Shown here piece by piece: positions 1 through 7,776 of a DNA stretch of 64,000 nucleotides (the first letter of the stretch is position 1; each line of letters begins with the position of its first letter). The stretch comes from Saccharibacillus sp. CPCC 101409 (GTDB lineage: Bacteria > Bacillota > Bacilli > Paenibacillales > Paenibacillaceae), in NCBI RefSeq assembly GCF_030518235.1, contig NZ_JAULSA010000002.1, positions 682,001 through 746,000 of the forward strand, given 5' to 3'. The notes below the pieces were generated by a model, which was not told the origin of the DNA, did no database searches, and worked only from the letters and a program-made list of their open reading frames with translations. Made by a program: the position numbers and the translations under genes.

Positions 1-23
1 TTTAAGTCTCCTGCCAACAAAAG

Positions 24-73
24 CCGCCGTTGATCGGGTTCTTGTACATACCCCGATCAACGGCGGTATTTTT
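24..73 (+). terminator. Rho-independent terminator of an upstream gene outside the window
   Basis: A perfect 15-bp inverted repeat (24-38 with 52-66) separated by 13 nt is followed by a T-rich tail (TATTTTT). The AAAA on its left side means it could also work on the other strand. The gene it ends lies before the window. Confidence 0.8.
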
Positions 74-126
74 ATCGCAAATTCTCTATGTAAGTTTCGA
101 TACCCGTCACATTTACCCGTTTGTAA

Positions 127-145
127 TATACCCTACATAGGTATA
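127..145 (+). promoter_or_regulatory. CsoR-like operator within the ydhK promoter
   Basis: TATACC-N7-GGTATA is a perfect 6-bp inverted repeat, close to the TACCC..GGGTA sites bound by CsoR copper-sensing repressors (family knowledge). It overlaps a possible promoter, TTTGTA (120-125), 16-nt spacer, TATAGT (142-147), about 45 bp before the YdhK lipoprotein gene. A repressor there would block polymerase. Regulation by copper is inferred. Confidence 0.5.
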
Positions 146-194
146 GTATATACATAAGAGTAACCGCCAAGACCATACAACGGGAGGAATAACC

Positions 195-770
195 ATGCAG
201 AAAAAAATGATGCTTCTTTTCGTCTCCGCCGCGGCTTCGCTTGCGCTGCTGGCCGGCTGCTCGTCCGGTTCGAACGAGTCGCGGCAGGCGGGAAGCGGAA
301 GCGAGACCGGTTCCAGCCAGGGCGATATGGCCGGGATGAACCACGGTTCGTCGGGCGAGATGCCGGAAGGACTGCAAGACGCCGCAAATCCCAAATACCC
401 GGTAGGCACCGAAGTCACGATCCGAGGCGAACATATGGAAGGCATGGACGGCGCGACAGGAACCGTAACCGGCGCTTACGATACCACGATTTATTCGCTG
501 TCCTATACGCCGACCACCGGGGGAGATCCGGTAACGGATCATGAATGGATCATTCACGAAGAGCTGAAAAACGCCGGCAGCGAGCCGCTCAAGCCGGGCG
601 ACAAAGCGATCATCGAAGCGGATCATATGGAAGGCATGAGGGGCGCCGAAGCGACGATCGATACGGCGGAGCAGGGCGTGATCTATATGCTGGACTACAC
701 GCCGACAACCGGCGGAGAGACGGTCAAGAACCATATGTGGGTAACGGAAGACGAGCTTTCGGCGAAGTAG
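195..770 (+). CDS. ydhK: YdhK-family (DUF1541) lipoprotein, probably copper-binding
   Basis: 191 aa, exported and lipid-anchored: a short signal peptide ends in the lipobox LAGC (Cys about residue 22). A Ser/Gly/Glu-rich linker containing DMAGMNHG comes next, then two DUF1541 repeats (about 66-118 and 128-186). Each repeat carries an HMEGM motif and a YTPTTGG motif. The Met/His content suggests metal binding; related surface lipoproteins such as staphylococcal CopL bind copper, as I recall. The start follows GGGAGGA. The gene stands alone behind a CsoR-like operator, which agrees with a copper-protective role. Family assignment is firm; the metal is inferred. Confidence 0.85.
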   Translation: MQKKMMLLFVSAAASLALLAGCSSGSNESRQAGSGSETGSSQGDMAGMNHGSSGEMPEGLQDAANPKYPVGTEVTIRGEHMEGMDGATGTVTGAYDTTIYSLSYTPTTGGDPVTDHEWIIHEELKNAGSEPLKPGDKAIIEADHMEGMRGAEATIDTAEQGVIYMLDYTPTTGGETVKNHMWVTEDELSAK

Positions 771-990
771 AAACAAGCTAAAAAACAAAGAAGTCTCGGC
801 GCAGCATACGGGGCTTTTTTGCTTTCTGCGCTTTTTACAACGATGAGTCCCGGTATACAAGTGGCAGCCTGGTCGTTTGCGGGTAAAGATAGAAAGAGAC
901 GTTCGACTTTTTTCTCAGCGTCGGAACGCAATCGGCAGTCCCGGCAGCGGGCGTATTTTAGCGAAAGTATCGAAAGGAAGAGAACCTACT

Positions 991-1239
991 ATGCGAACCA
1001 TTTATATCCATATTTTATACGATAACGGCGTCGAGAGGCAGTATGTATTCGATTCGAGCGAAGAACTGACGCATGCCGAGATGGAGATTGCGGTAAAGGA
1101 ATTCAAAGACGCGTATATTACGCCGGCTTTCCGCGGGGAAAAACCGACGGTCGGCGAGCATATGACGTTCGAAAGCGAAGGACGCGACATCAATGTCAAT
1201 CTGAGTAAAGTGTCGGAGATCGTGTTCAGCATACGGTAG
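991..1239 (+). CDS. Hypothetical 82-aa protein
   Basis: The ATG at 991 follows AAAGGAAG, so I prefer it to the longer in-frame GTG at 877, which has no clear ribosome binding site. The protein starts MRTIYIHILYDNG and looks like a small mixed alpha/beta cytoplasmic domain with no signal peptide or membrane segment. I recognise no catalytic motif and no family. It lies 42 bp before the oxidoreductase gene and may share its transcript. Confidence 0.6.
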   Translation: MRTIYIHILYDNGVERQYVFDSSEELTHAEMEIAVKEFKDAYITPAFRGEKPTVGEHMTFESEGRDINVNLSKVSEIVFSIR

Positions 1240-1281
1240 CATTCGGAGCGCTGCCCGGCTATTCCAAAGGAGGAGACGAAA

Positions 1282-1923
1282 TTGAACGTACTGGTCATCG
1301 GAGCGAACGGACAGGTGGGAAGCCGGCTGGTCCGGCTGCTCAAGAGCGAAGGCGTGCACGAAGTCAGAGCGATGGTGCGCAAGCACGAGCAGGAAGAAGA
1401 GCTGCATCAAGCAGGCGTAGAAACGGTATTCGCCAATCTGGAAGATCGGGTGGAAACGCTGGCCGAAGCGATGAGAGGCAGCGACGCGATCGTATTTACG
1501 GCCGGTTCGGGCGGAAGCACCGGGGCGGACAAGACGCTGCTGATCGATCTCGACGGCGCGGTCAAAACGATGGAAGCGGCCTCCCTGGCCGGAATCAAGC
1601 GCTATGTGATGGTCAGCGCGATGCAGGCGCATAACCGGGAGAACTGGGCGGACGCGATCAAACCGTATTACGCGGCGAAACATTATGCGGACCGGATGCT
1701 GGAATCGACGGGGCTGGACTATACCATTCTGCGTCCGGGCGGCCTGACCAACGATCCGGGCACGGGACGGGTGGAAGCGCAGGAGAATCTGGAGCGGGGT
1801 TCGATTTCGCGCGAAGATGTGGCGGCCGCGATCTCGGCGGCGTTGGAGAACCGGATCACCTACCGCAGAGCGTACGACCTGGTTGCCGGCGATACGCCGG
1901 TAAGCGAGGTCTTCGGCGGCTGA
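1282..1923 (+). CDS. Atypical SDR NAD(P)-binding oxidoreductase (YhfK/YwnB-like)
   Basis: 213 aa, cytoplasmic, Rossmann fold with the N-terminal nucleotide motif GANGQVGSRL (about 7-16). Later features are typical of NAD(P)H-binding atypical short-chain dehydrogenases: YVMVSAMQAH (about 108-117) and YYAAKHYADRML, with Tyr and Lys near the usual SDR YxxxK position. The C-terminal part has ILRPGGLTNDPGTG, as in NmrA/YhfK-type proteins. The start is TTG behind AAAGGAGGA. The substrate cannot be told from sequence; these proteins act as reductases or redox sensors. Confidence 0.85.
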   Translation: MNVLVIGANGQVGSRLVRLLKSEGVHEVRAMVRKHEQEEELHQAGVETVFANLEDRVETLAEAMRGSDAIVFTAGSGGSTGADKTLLIDLDGAVKTMEAASLAGIKRYVMVSAMQAHNRENWADAIKPYYAAKHYADRMLESTGLDYTILRPGGLTNDPGTGRVEAQENLERGSISREDVAAAISAALENRITYRRAYDLVAGDTPVSEVFGG

Positions 1924-1954
1924 GCGGGATCGAAACGAAAGGAGACGGTGGGAG

Positions 1955-3010
1955 ATGGAATCCGGCTATACGCAGGCGCAAAAAGAAACGATGAAGCAGC
2001 AGATTCGCGAGGCGGCCGACCAGGCGTTCGATCAGGAGATGGCCGCGATCAACGCACAGCTGAAAGAAAAGATCCTGATCGCGCTGATCGGGGACGTCAA
2101 TGCCGGCAAATCGTCGACGATCAACCGGATCGTGGGCGAAGAAGTGGCGGGCGTCGGCGCGGAACCGGGCGAGACAACGAAAATTCATCCGCACCCGTAC
2201 AAAGACAAAATCTTTTTTATCGATACGCCCGGATTGAACGATGTGAACACGGAAAACTCGGCGGCGACGCTGGATTATTTTCGCAAAACGGACGTGGTCC
2301 TGTTTTTCCTGAACGCGGCCGGTACCGTATTTTCGGAAAGCGAGCAGAAATCGTTTCGTATCGTGGAAAGCGCCAACCCCAATATCCTGATCGTACTGAA
2401 CAAGATCGACGCCGCGGACGAAGTGGACCGGCTGATCGCGCGCGTGCGAAAAGAAACGGGACATAAGTACGACGTGATTCCGATTTCGTCGCGCACCGGC
2501 GAGAATATCGATACGCTCAGAGACGCGATCCTGGAGATGTTAAAAAAAAAGAGCAAGGACATTTTGTTCGCCCGCACCATAAAAGAAAAATCTTCAACCG
2601 CAAATAAATGGATCATCGGGGCCGCGACGTCGGCGGGCGCAATTGGCGCCGTTCCGCTGCCAGGCGCGGATATCGTGCCGCTGACCGCGCTCCAGATCGG
2701 TCTGCTGACCCGGCTGGCGACGCTGTACGAGCGCCCGATCAGCAAAGAAGCGGCCAAAGAAATCGTCATTACCGCGATCGTCGGCAATCTGGGCAAAACG
2801 ATTTTTTCGCAGATCGTCAAAATGTTTCCCGGAGCGGGGACGGTGGCGGCTGCCGGCGTAGCGGGATCGGTGACGCTGGCGCTCGGCTATTCGGTGAAAT
2901 ACGCGTACGAGCGCGGCATCGACGTTACGCCGGACTCCGTTGCGAATCTGTACAAGACTTTTCGCGAACGGAAAAACAAAGGCGAGAAGCTGCCCGGCGA
3001 AGAAGAGTGA
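1955..3010 (+). CDS. Era-like GTPase with C-terminal DUF697 domain
   Basis: 351 aa. The N-terminal half is a P-loop GTPase: G1 GDVNAGKSST (about 45-54), G3 DTPG, G4 NKID (about 148-151) and a G5-like SSRTG. The C-terminal half (about 215-340) is Gly/Ala-rich and hydrophobic, with GAVPLPGADIVPL typical of DUF697/YcjF domains that attach to membranes. This suggests a GTP-driven membrane-associated protein, possibly in envelope stress; the cellular role of the family is unclear. The start overlaps a GTGGGAG site. A terminator follows about 60 bp downstream. Confidence 0.85.
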   Translation: MESGYTQAQKETMKQQIREAADQAFDQEMAAINAQLKEKILIALIGDVNAGKSSTINRIVGEEVAGVGAEPGETTKIHPHPYKDKIFFIDTPGLNDVNTENSAATLDYFRKTDVVLFFLNAAGTVFSESEQKSFRIVESANPNILIVLNKIDAADEVDRLIARVRKETGHKYDVIPISSRTGENIDTLRDAILEMLKKKSKDILFARTIKEKSSTANKWIIGAATSAGAIGAVPLPGADIVPLTALQIGLLTRLATLYERPISKEAAKEIVITAIVGNLGKTIFSQIVKMFPGAGTVAAAGVAGSVTLALGYSVKYAYERGIDVTPDSVANLYKTFRERKNKGEKLPGEEE

Positions 3011-3071
3011 GCAAGCGTTCATAAAGTCCGAAGCGGCGCAGGGGGGGATCGAACAGGCCGGAACAGGAGAA

Positions 3072-3097
3072 GCCTCGCGCGCCGCGGGGCTTTTTTT
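3072..3097 (+). terminator. Rho-independent terminator after the GTPase gene
   Basis: GCCTCGCG (3072-3079) pairs with CGCGGGGC (3083-3090), with one G-T wobble, and is followed by seven T. Confidence 0.8.
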
Positions 3098-3248
3098 CGT
3101 GGCGACTCGGTAAATCGATCGGTCCGGGAGAATGTGCGGGGCAAAGAACTCCTTGTGTATAATAAAAGCAGATCCGGGGCAATTCAGACGGGCGTAACCG
3201 TTTATTTGCTTGAGACAAGTCATCAGTTTAGCGCGGGGAGGAAACGGG

Positions 3249-3833
3249 ATGTTTACGGAAAGGCTTGAGCTTAGGCCGTTTGAGGTCGAGGATGCGGAAG
3301 AACTGCTGGAGCTCAGACTGACGAATCGAGAGTTTTTGCAGCCGCTGGAACCGCTGCGTTCGGACAGTTATTTGACGCTGCCGGGACAGCGGACGGAGAT
3401 TCTGCAGGGGATACAGGGACGACAGCGCGATCAGGCTTATATTTACGCGGTGCGGCTGCAAGAGACGGGCCGGCTGCTGGGGCGGGTCGCGCTGACAGCC
3501 GTTGCGCGGGGACCGTTTCAGAACGCCAGCATGGGCTATTTTCTGGATCGGGATCATAATGGAAAAGGCTATATGACGGAAGCGGTGGCCGGCGCGCTGG
3601 AGCAGGCGTTCGTCAAGCATCGGCTGCACCGCGTGCAGGCCGGCGTGATGCCGCGCAATACGCCGTCGATGCGGGTGCTGGAGAAAGCCGGCTTTCGCCG
3701 CGAAGGATTGGCCGAGCGTTATTTGAAGATCAACGGCGCGTGGGAAGATCATGTGCTGCACGCGCTGACGGCGGAAGAATGGGAAGAACGGCGGGAACGG
3801 CGGGAACGGGAACGGCCAAAAGACCTCTTTTAA
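3249..3833 (+). CDS. GNAT N-acetyltransferase, RimJ/RimL type
   Basis: 194 aa. Starts MFTERLELRPF and contains the family signatures: strand beta-4 MGYFLDRDHNGKGYMTEAV, which binds acetyl-CoA (R/QxxGxG/A variant GKGYMTEA), and NTPSMRVLEKAGFRREG near the C-terminus. This is the architecture of ribosomal-protein or small-molecule alanine acetyltransferases. The ATG at 3249 is preceded by GGGGAGGAAACGGG; an upstream TTG at 3210 has no comparable site. The tail is rich in Glu/Arg repeats (ERRERRERER), which may be low-complexity growth. The substrate is unknown. Confidence 0.9.
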   Translation: MFTERLELRPFEVEDAEELLELRLTNREFLQPLEPLRSDSYLTLPGQRTEILQGIQGRQRDQAYIYAVRLQETGRLLGRVALTAVARGPFQNASMGYFLDRDHNGKGYMTEAVAGALEQAFVKHRLHRVQAGVMPRNTPSMRVLEKAGFRREGLAERYLKINGAWEDHVLHALTAEEWEERRERRERERPKDLF

Positions 3834-3876
3834 AAGCGGCCGGGCTGTCGAAAAAGCCGGTTAGGATTCCCAACGA

Positions 3877-4064
3877 AAAATAGCGGCACAGGTACATTTA
3901 TTTGAGGCGAAACTCTTCGATTTCTTCAAATAGCGACGCAGGTGCAGCTATTCGGGAGCCAAAGGCCGAATCGAAGCGGAAAAGCTCGAAATAATTGTAT
4001 GAGCGCAGCTATTTTCTCGAAAACGTAAGATTAAGCCGGAATAAGGGCCTATACGCAGCTATTT
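3877..4064. repeat. Array of four degenerate intergenic repeats
   Basis: The gene-free stretch 3834-4261 holds four copies of a 25-27-bp imperfect palindrome, consensus roughly AAATAG-CGNCGCAGGTGCAG-CTATTT, at 3877-3903, 3928-3952, 3989-4014 and 4039-4064. Copies start 51, 61 and 50 bp apart. Ends (AAATA/CTATTT) are better kept than centres. Spacers are unrelated, and there is no terminal direct repeat or coding frame. It is not a CRISPR array: spacers and repeats are too degenerate. Confidence 0.7.
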
Positions 4065-4261
4065 GTATTTTTCTTGCCGTTTGTTTCTCGACAATCTGAC
4101 TGCTCCTAAGAACGGTCTTTCCGTCCTGTAATTCGATTTAGTGCGTATAGCTTTGATAAGTGCCTGATTCCTTTATTATCCTTCCCTACAAAATGCGAAC
4201 AAGTTGAAAATAGGGGGCGGGCCCCGGTACAATTTAAAAGACAAGGCGGGAGGATGATTCA

Positions 4262-4543
4262 ATGATCAGAACGTACAGGCCGGAAGATCTGGATCGGGTA
4301 ATCGAAAGCCATGCGAAATTGTATCGGGAAGAATACGGGTACGACGATTCGTTTGCGCGCTTTGTGGAAAAAGGCGTCCGTGATTTCGGAAAACGCATGC
4401 CGGGCGAACGCGAACAGCTGCGGATCGTCGAAACGGAAAACGGACATGCGGGTTCACTCGGTTTGACCGAGGCGGATGCGGAAACAGCCCGGCCGAGCAA
4501 AGGAATGAAGACTTTGAGCAGCCGGGAAAGGAGAGGTTCATGA
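4262..4543 (+). pseudogene. Truncated GNAT acetyltransferase (N-terminal part only)
   Basis: The first about 67 residues (MIRTYRPEDLDRVIESHAKL to IVETENGHAGSLGL) match the N-terminal half of GNAT domains, where a first helix is followed by the strands that precede the acetyl-CoA loop. The frame then runs into unrelated sequence and ends at residue 93, so the beta-4/acetyl-CoA motif is missing. It has a good ribosome binding site (GGGAGGAT) and its TGA overlaps the ATG of the next gene. Most likely an internal deletion joined the 5' end of a GNAT gene to the next gene. Confidence 0.6.
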
Positions 4544-5481
4544 CAAACGAACAAAACGATCTTCGTCTTAACAATAACGAACTTCCGTCCGCAGGCGAAT
4601 CTTTGCCGCCCGAAGCCGGAGCGGAGACGGAACTTGAAAGCCCGGAATATACAGAGCCGCCGGAGCATGCGGGTTCGGTGCGCGAAGAAACGCTCGGGTA
4701 TATGCATGAGCTGATCGAGATCCTGCGCGATTTCGCGGAGGAAGAAGAAGATTTCTATGCCAACGCGCTGCTGCAAAGAATGCGCAATTCGCTATGTGCG
4801 GCGGTGCTGCTGCGCGAAGGCGGACTGATTGTGGAAACGCCGGTGCAGGTCCGTGTCGCTTTCGAACACGCGGCGCGGCTGTTTCAATACAAAGCGGCGC
4901 CGGAAACGATCGCGACGGACGCGGCGCAGGAAGTGATGGGCAGCAATCTGGGCGTGATGAAGTATGCGTACGAGCATATTTCGTTTGAGCTGAACGATAT
5001 TTACGGATTCCTGAACATCTTTACGCATCCGGACCGGGCGTCGCTGGAATGGACGATTCGCGTCAGTCTGGACACGGTCGATATCGTCGATCTGCTGGTG
5101 CTGTACGCGCTCGACGGAACATTTCTGATTCTGTCGAACGCTTACCCGAACGATTCGCGCCTCGACGACGAGCGGATGAAAAGTCAGTCCGAGCAGATCG
5201 CGTCGCGCATTCTGGCCGTGCTGGCCGAATTCGAAAGTTTGAAAAATGCGGGCGATTCGCATCGCATGCTGGAATCCTTCCTGAGCGAAAACGGTCGAAT
5301 CTTCGGTAAAGACAAGTACAACGAGCATCTGAAAAGATTTATGTCGTTTGCGGCGGAGAATCCCGAAAATACGATGGAGCTGTATTTGAAGCGGGAAATG
5401 AAAAAGGAAGGAAAGCGCCGCCGAAAAGCGGCCGCGCAAAAAAGAGCGAAAAACTCGTCTCCCCATCCAAAAAAGAAATAA
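4540..5481 (+). CDS. Hypothetical 313-aa protein, helical, basic tail
   Basis: I do not assign a function. The N-terminal 45 residues are acidic and probably disordered. A helical region follows (about 46-285), including repeated aromatic/acidic segments such as LLREGGLIVETPVQ and a block of conserved look (EVMGSNLGVMKYAYEHISFE). It resembles phage- or defence-neighbourhood DUF5677-like helical proteins only loosely. The last about 25 residues are Lys/Arg-rich and could bind nucleic acid. No signal peptide or membrane span. The start overlaps the truncated GNAT stop (ATGA) behind GGAGAGG. Confidence 0.7.
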   Translation: MTNEQNDLRLNNNELPSAGESLPPEAGAETELESPEYTEPPEHAGSVREETLGYMHELIEILRDFAEEEEDFYANALLQRMRNSLCAAVLLREGGLIVETPVQVRVAFEHAARLFQYKAAPETIATDAAQEVMGSNLGVMKYAYEHISFELNDIYGFLNIFTHPDRASLEWTIRVSLDTVDIVDLLVLYALDGTFLILSNAYPNDSRLDDERMKSQSEQIASRILAVLAEFESLKNAGDSHRMLESFLSENGRIFGKDKYNEHLKRFMSFAAENPENTMELYLKREMKKEGKRRRKAAAQKRAKNSSPHPKKK

Positions 5482-5649
5482 ATGGATATTATGGAATCCG
5501 ACCCTGCCGCCGATAATAGTAAAGACGGCAGCTTTCAAGTCTGCCAAACGTGCCGGATGGCCGGCGCCGAAATGATTCAATTTTCGTCCGCCGGTTAAAT
5601 ATACAGTAGGCTTAACCCAACAGACTGAAGCAAGGTGAGGAAAACGAAC

Positions 5650-5790
5650 ATGGAAAGCAATCAAACGGTTCCGCAGTTCTCCGATATACTGGAGGAAGTG
5701 AACTTTATCCTGTACGGCTCGAAAGCCGGCAAAGAACAGGATGAGCACGCTCCCCGTCAGGAAGAACCGCTGAAGCTCACACTGGGCTAA
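5650..5790 (+). CDS. Small 46-aa hypothetical protein
   Basis: Reads MESNQTVPQFSDILEEVNFI and ends in PLKLTLG. ATG lies 8 nt after AGGTGAGG. It is acidic, with no Cys, signal peptide or membrane span. A strong terminator begins 64 bp downstream, which supports a short transcript. Function unknown. It is convergent with alkC and not part of the radical SAM operon. Confidence 0.45.
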   Translation: MESNQTVPQFSDILEEVNFILYGSKAGKEQDEHAPRQEEPLKLTLG

Positions 5791-5853
5791 TCGACGCAGC
5801 AGCAAATCCCACTACACCATCAACTCAGAATCGACTCCAACTTATACGAACGG

Positions 5854-5887
5854 GCGGTCCGGCTGTATGCCGGACCGCCTTTTTTGC
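5854..5887. terminator. Strong hairpin terminator between convergent genes
   Basis: GGCGGTCCGGC (5854-5864) pairs perfectly with GCCGGACCGCC (5869-5879) across a 4-5-nt loop and is followed by seven T on the plus strand. It ends the small-ORF transcript and may also stop alkC on the other strand. Confidence 0.85.
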
Positions 5888-5898
5888 GCGGCGTGCGT

Positions 5899-7029
5899 TT
5901 AAGAGGATGAGGACGTGAGCCGCGGGACAAGAATCAGCGTCGTCTCCGCCGCTTCGACGCCGTTGACCAGCAGCACGATGCGGTGGGGTCCGGCGTAGTG
6001 GCGGCGGGTCGTCAGGTCGGCGAACTTGTGCACGCGCTTACCGGCCGGCGCCCGCCCGTCATTCCCTATCCGGTCCGACAGCAGGAAGGTTTTACGCGAA
6101 GCGCGTCCGGACGCTTTGACAAAATCGACGGCGTATTCGATGCGGATGCGGCGCGGTTCTCCGTCTCGCAGCACAATCCGGTAAAGCAGCTCCGCCTGCC
6201 CGCCGATCGAAACGGAAGAAGGGGAAACGGTAAGCGAAGCGCTTTGCACCAGCGGCTCGTCCTGCGCGTCCGCGTGCTCCGCATAGCCGAACAGCGCCAG
6301 CACCGCCGGATCGGAGCGCCGCACCAATCCGCGGCAGCCGCGGCGCACGATCCAGTCGGTCGAAGGATTGTCGCCGTACCAGCGGCGCGCCAGTTCGGCG
6401 ACGAGCGCGGGGTGGTCTTTGGAGATATCGTTCAGGTTGTTGGCGACGCTTTTGCGGACGTACAGGGACGGGTCGGCTTTGAGCAGCTCCAGAATTTCGA
6501 CGACCGGGCCCGGATCGCGCTTGAACAGCGGCAAAGACTGGCCCCAGGGCAGGCGCGGGCGGCAGCCTTCGCTGGACAGCCGGCGCACATGCTCGCTGCC
6601 GCTGCGCGCCCATTCCTTTATGCGAAGCAGGGTCCGCTCGGGACTGTGCAGCAAAAAAGCGCGAATCGCAAACTCGGAGGAAGATCCGGAAGTGAAACGT
6701 TCCAGCGCGTCCAGCGACCGGTCGAAGTCCGCTTCGGTCAATCCGTGCGTTTCGACGAAATCCGGCAGGAACAAATAAGGGAATCCCATGCAGGTCGCGT
6801 CGAGCCGTTGCAGGATGCGGAGCGCTTCGCCGAAGTCGCCCGGCAGCAGAACGCCCAGCGTTTGCGAGATGCGGCGGATTCGGCCTTTGAGTTCGAGTCT
6901 GTCCCAGCCGTCGTCCATCACAAGCAGGGCGAAGCGTTCCGCGGGAAACGGCGGATGGACGGCGCGGAGTTTAGCGGCAAAGCCGGTCAGGAATGCTTCG
7001 GTATATATATTTTTGAGCGGTTCGGGCAT
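5899..7029 (-). CDS. alkC: AlkC-type alkylpurine DNA glycosylase
   Basis: 376 aa. Removes alkylated bases (3-methyladenine, 3-methylcytosine in known AlkC) from DNA. The first about 255 residues form the HEAT-like repeat fold of AlkC/AlkD; the signature RPRLPWGQSLP and the repeat YVRKSVANNLNDISKDHP place it in AlkC rather than AlkD. Residues about 265-370 form an immunoglobulin-like domain rich in beta strands, as found at the C-terminus of long AlkC proteins. The ATG follows AAGGAG by 7 nt. Single gene, separated from cysC upstream by a terminator. Confidence 0.88.
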   Translation of the reverse strand: MPEPLKNIYTEAFLTGFAAKLRAVHPPFPAERFALLVMDDGWDRLELKGRIRRISQTLGVLLPGDFGEALRILQRLDATCMGFPYLFLPDFVETHGLTEADFDRSLDALERFTSGSSSEFAIRAFLLHSPERTLLRIKEWARSGSEHVRRLSSEGCRPRLPWGQSLPLFKRDPGPVVEILELLKADPSLYVRKSVANNLNDISKDHPALVAELARRWYGDNPSTDWIVRRGCRGLVRRSDPAVLALFGYAEHADAQDEPLVQSASLTVSPSSVSIGGQAELLYRIVLRDGEPRRIRIEYAVDFVKASGRASRKTFLLSDRIGNDGRAPAGKRVHKFADLTTRRHYAGPHRIVLLVNGVEAAETTLILVPRLTSSSS

Positions 7030-7092
7030 GGAAGATCTCCTTCATATAAAATGGTTTCCACATAAGCGTTTTCGAGTATCAGCATAAACAAA

Positions 7093-7120
7093 GAAACCGG
7101 ACAGCGGATTGTCCGGTTTC
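7093..7120 (-). terminator. Terminator of the STM4011-4015/cysC operon
   Basis: GAAACCGGACA (7093-7103) and TGTCCGGTTTC (7110-7120) form a perfect 11-bp stem with a 6-nt loop. On the minus strand the tail reads TTTGTTT. It sits 50 bp after cysC and 64 bp before alkC, so it closes the operon. Confidence 0.8.
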
Positions 7121-7170
7121 CTGCATTCGATTGGGAAAAAAGGCGTTCGGGGGGCGGGCGAAGCGTTCCA

Positions 7171-7740
7171 TTAAAAAGAAGAATTTGGAACGGAGCAGCC
7201 GACCAGTCCCAGTACGGCCGCTACGTTCTCCTCTACCGAAGCACGCTGCGTATCCAGTGTCAGCTCGGGAACTTCCGGCGGTTCGTACACGTCCGAGATG
7301 CCGGTAAACGAATGGATCTCGCCGCGGCGGGCGAGGGCGTACAGTCCTTTGACGTCGCGCCGTTCGCATTCTTCCAGCGGACAATCGATATAAATCTCCG
7401 TAAAGCCCGGCAACATGGAACGCGCGTAATCCCGCATTTCCGCATAAGGGCTGATCAGCGACACAACCGCCGTAACGCCGTGCTTGTTCAGCAGGCCGCT
7501 GACATACACCGCGCGCCGTACGTTTTCCATCCGGTCTTCGCGGCTGAAACCGAGTCCGCCCCCGATCTGCCGGCGCAGCTCGTCGCCGTCCAGATTCTCG
7601 GCCGGTACGCCGGCCGCTTTCAGCGCTTTCACCAGCGCGATCGCCGTCGTCGTTTTGCCCGAAGACGGCAGACCGGTCAGCCAGAGCGTGCGGGCCGGAG
7701 CGGAGACGGGAATATTCCGATCAGAAAGTGTATCCGACAC
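7171..7740 (-). CDS. cysC: Adenylyl-sulfate (APS) kinase homologue in a radical SAM operon
   Basis: 189 aa. APS kinases phosphorylate adenylyl sulfate to PAPS using ATP. Visible motifs: Walker A GLPSSGKTT (23-31), LDGDELRRQ, the REDRMENVRR segment that binds APS, LISPYAEMRDYAR, and CPLEECERRDVKGLYALAR. All key family motifs are present, so it should be active. The start is GTG behind AAAGGAG. It lies 36 bp after the STM4011-like gene and is the last gene of the operon. No sulfate adenylyltransferase or sulfotransferase is nearby, so a role in assimilation alone is unlikely here; it may supply PAPS to the pathway or act on another hydroxyl. Confidence 0.88.
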   Translation of the reverse strand: MSDTLSDRNIPVSAPARTLWLTGLPSSGKTTTAIALVKALKAAGVPAENLDGDELRRQIGGGLGFSREDRMENVRRAVYVSGLLNKHGVTAVVSLISPYAEMRDYARSMLPGFTEIYIDCPLEECERRDVKGLYALARRGEIHSFTGISDVYEPPEVPELTLDTQRASVEENVAAVLGLVGCSVPNSSF

Positions 7741-7776
7741 GTTCCATTCTCCTTTCCCGAGGGATTTGCTTGAGTT

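Noticed and set aside
3877..4064. CRISPR array
   Set aside because: Only four units, repeats diverge strongly, and there are no cas genes.
5650..5790. Precursor peptide for the radical SAM operon
   Set aside because: No Cys, no leader-core pattern, separate strand and two terminators away from the operon.
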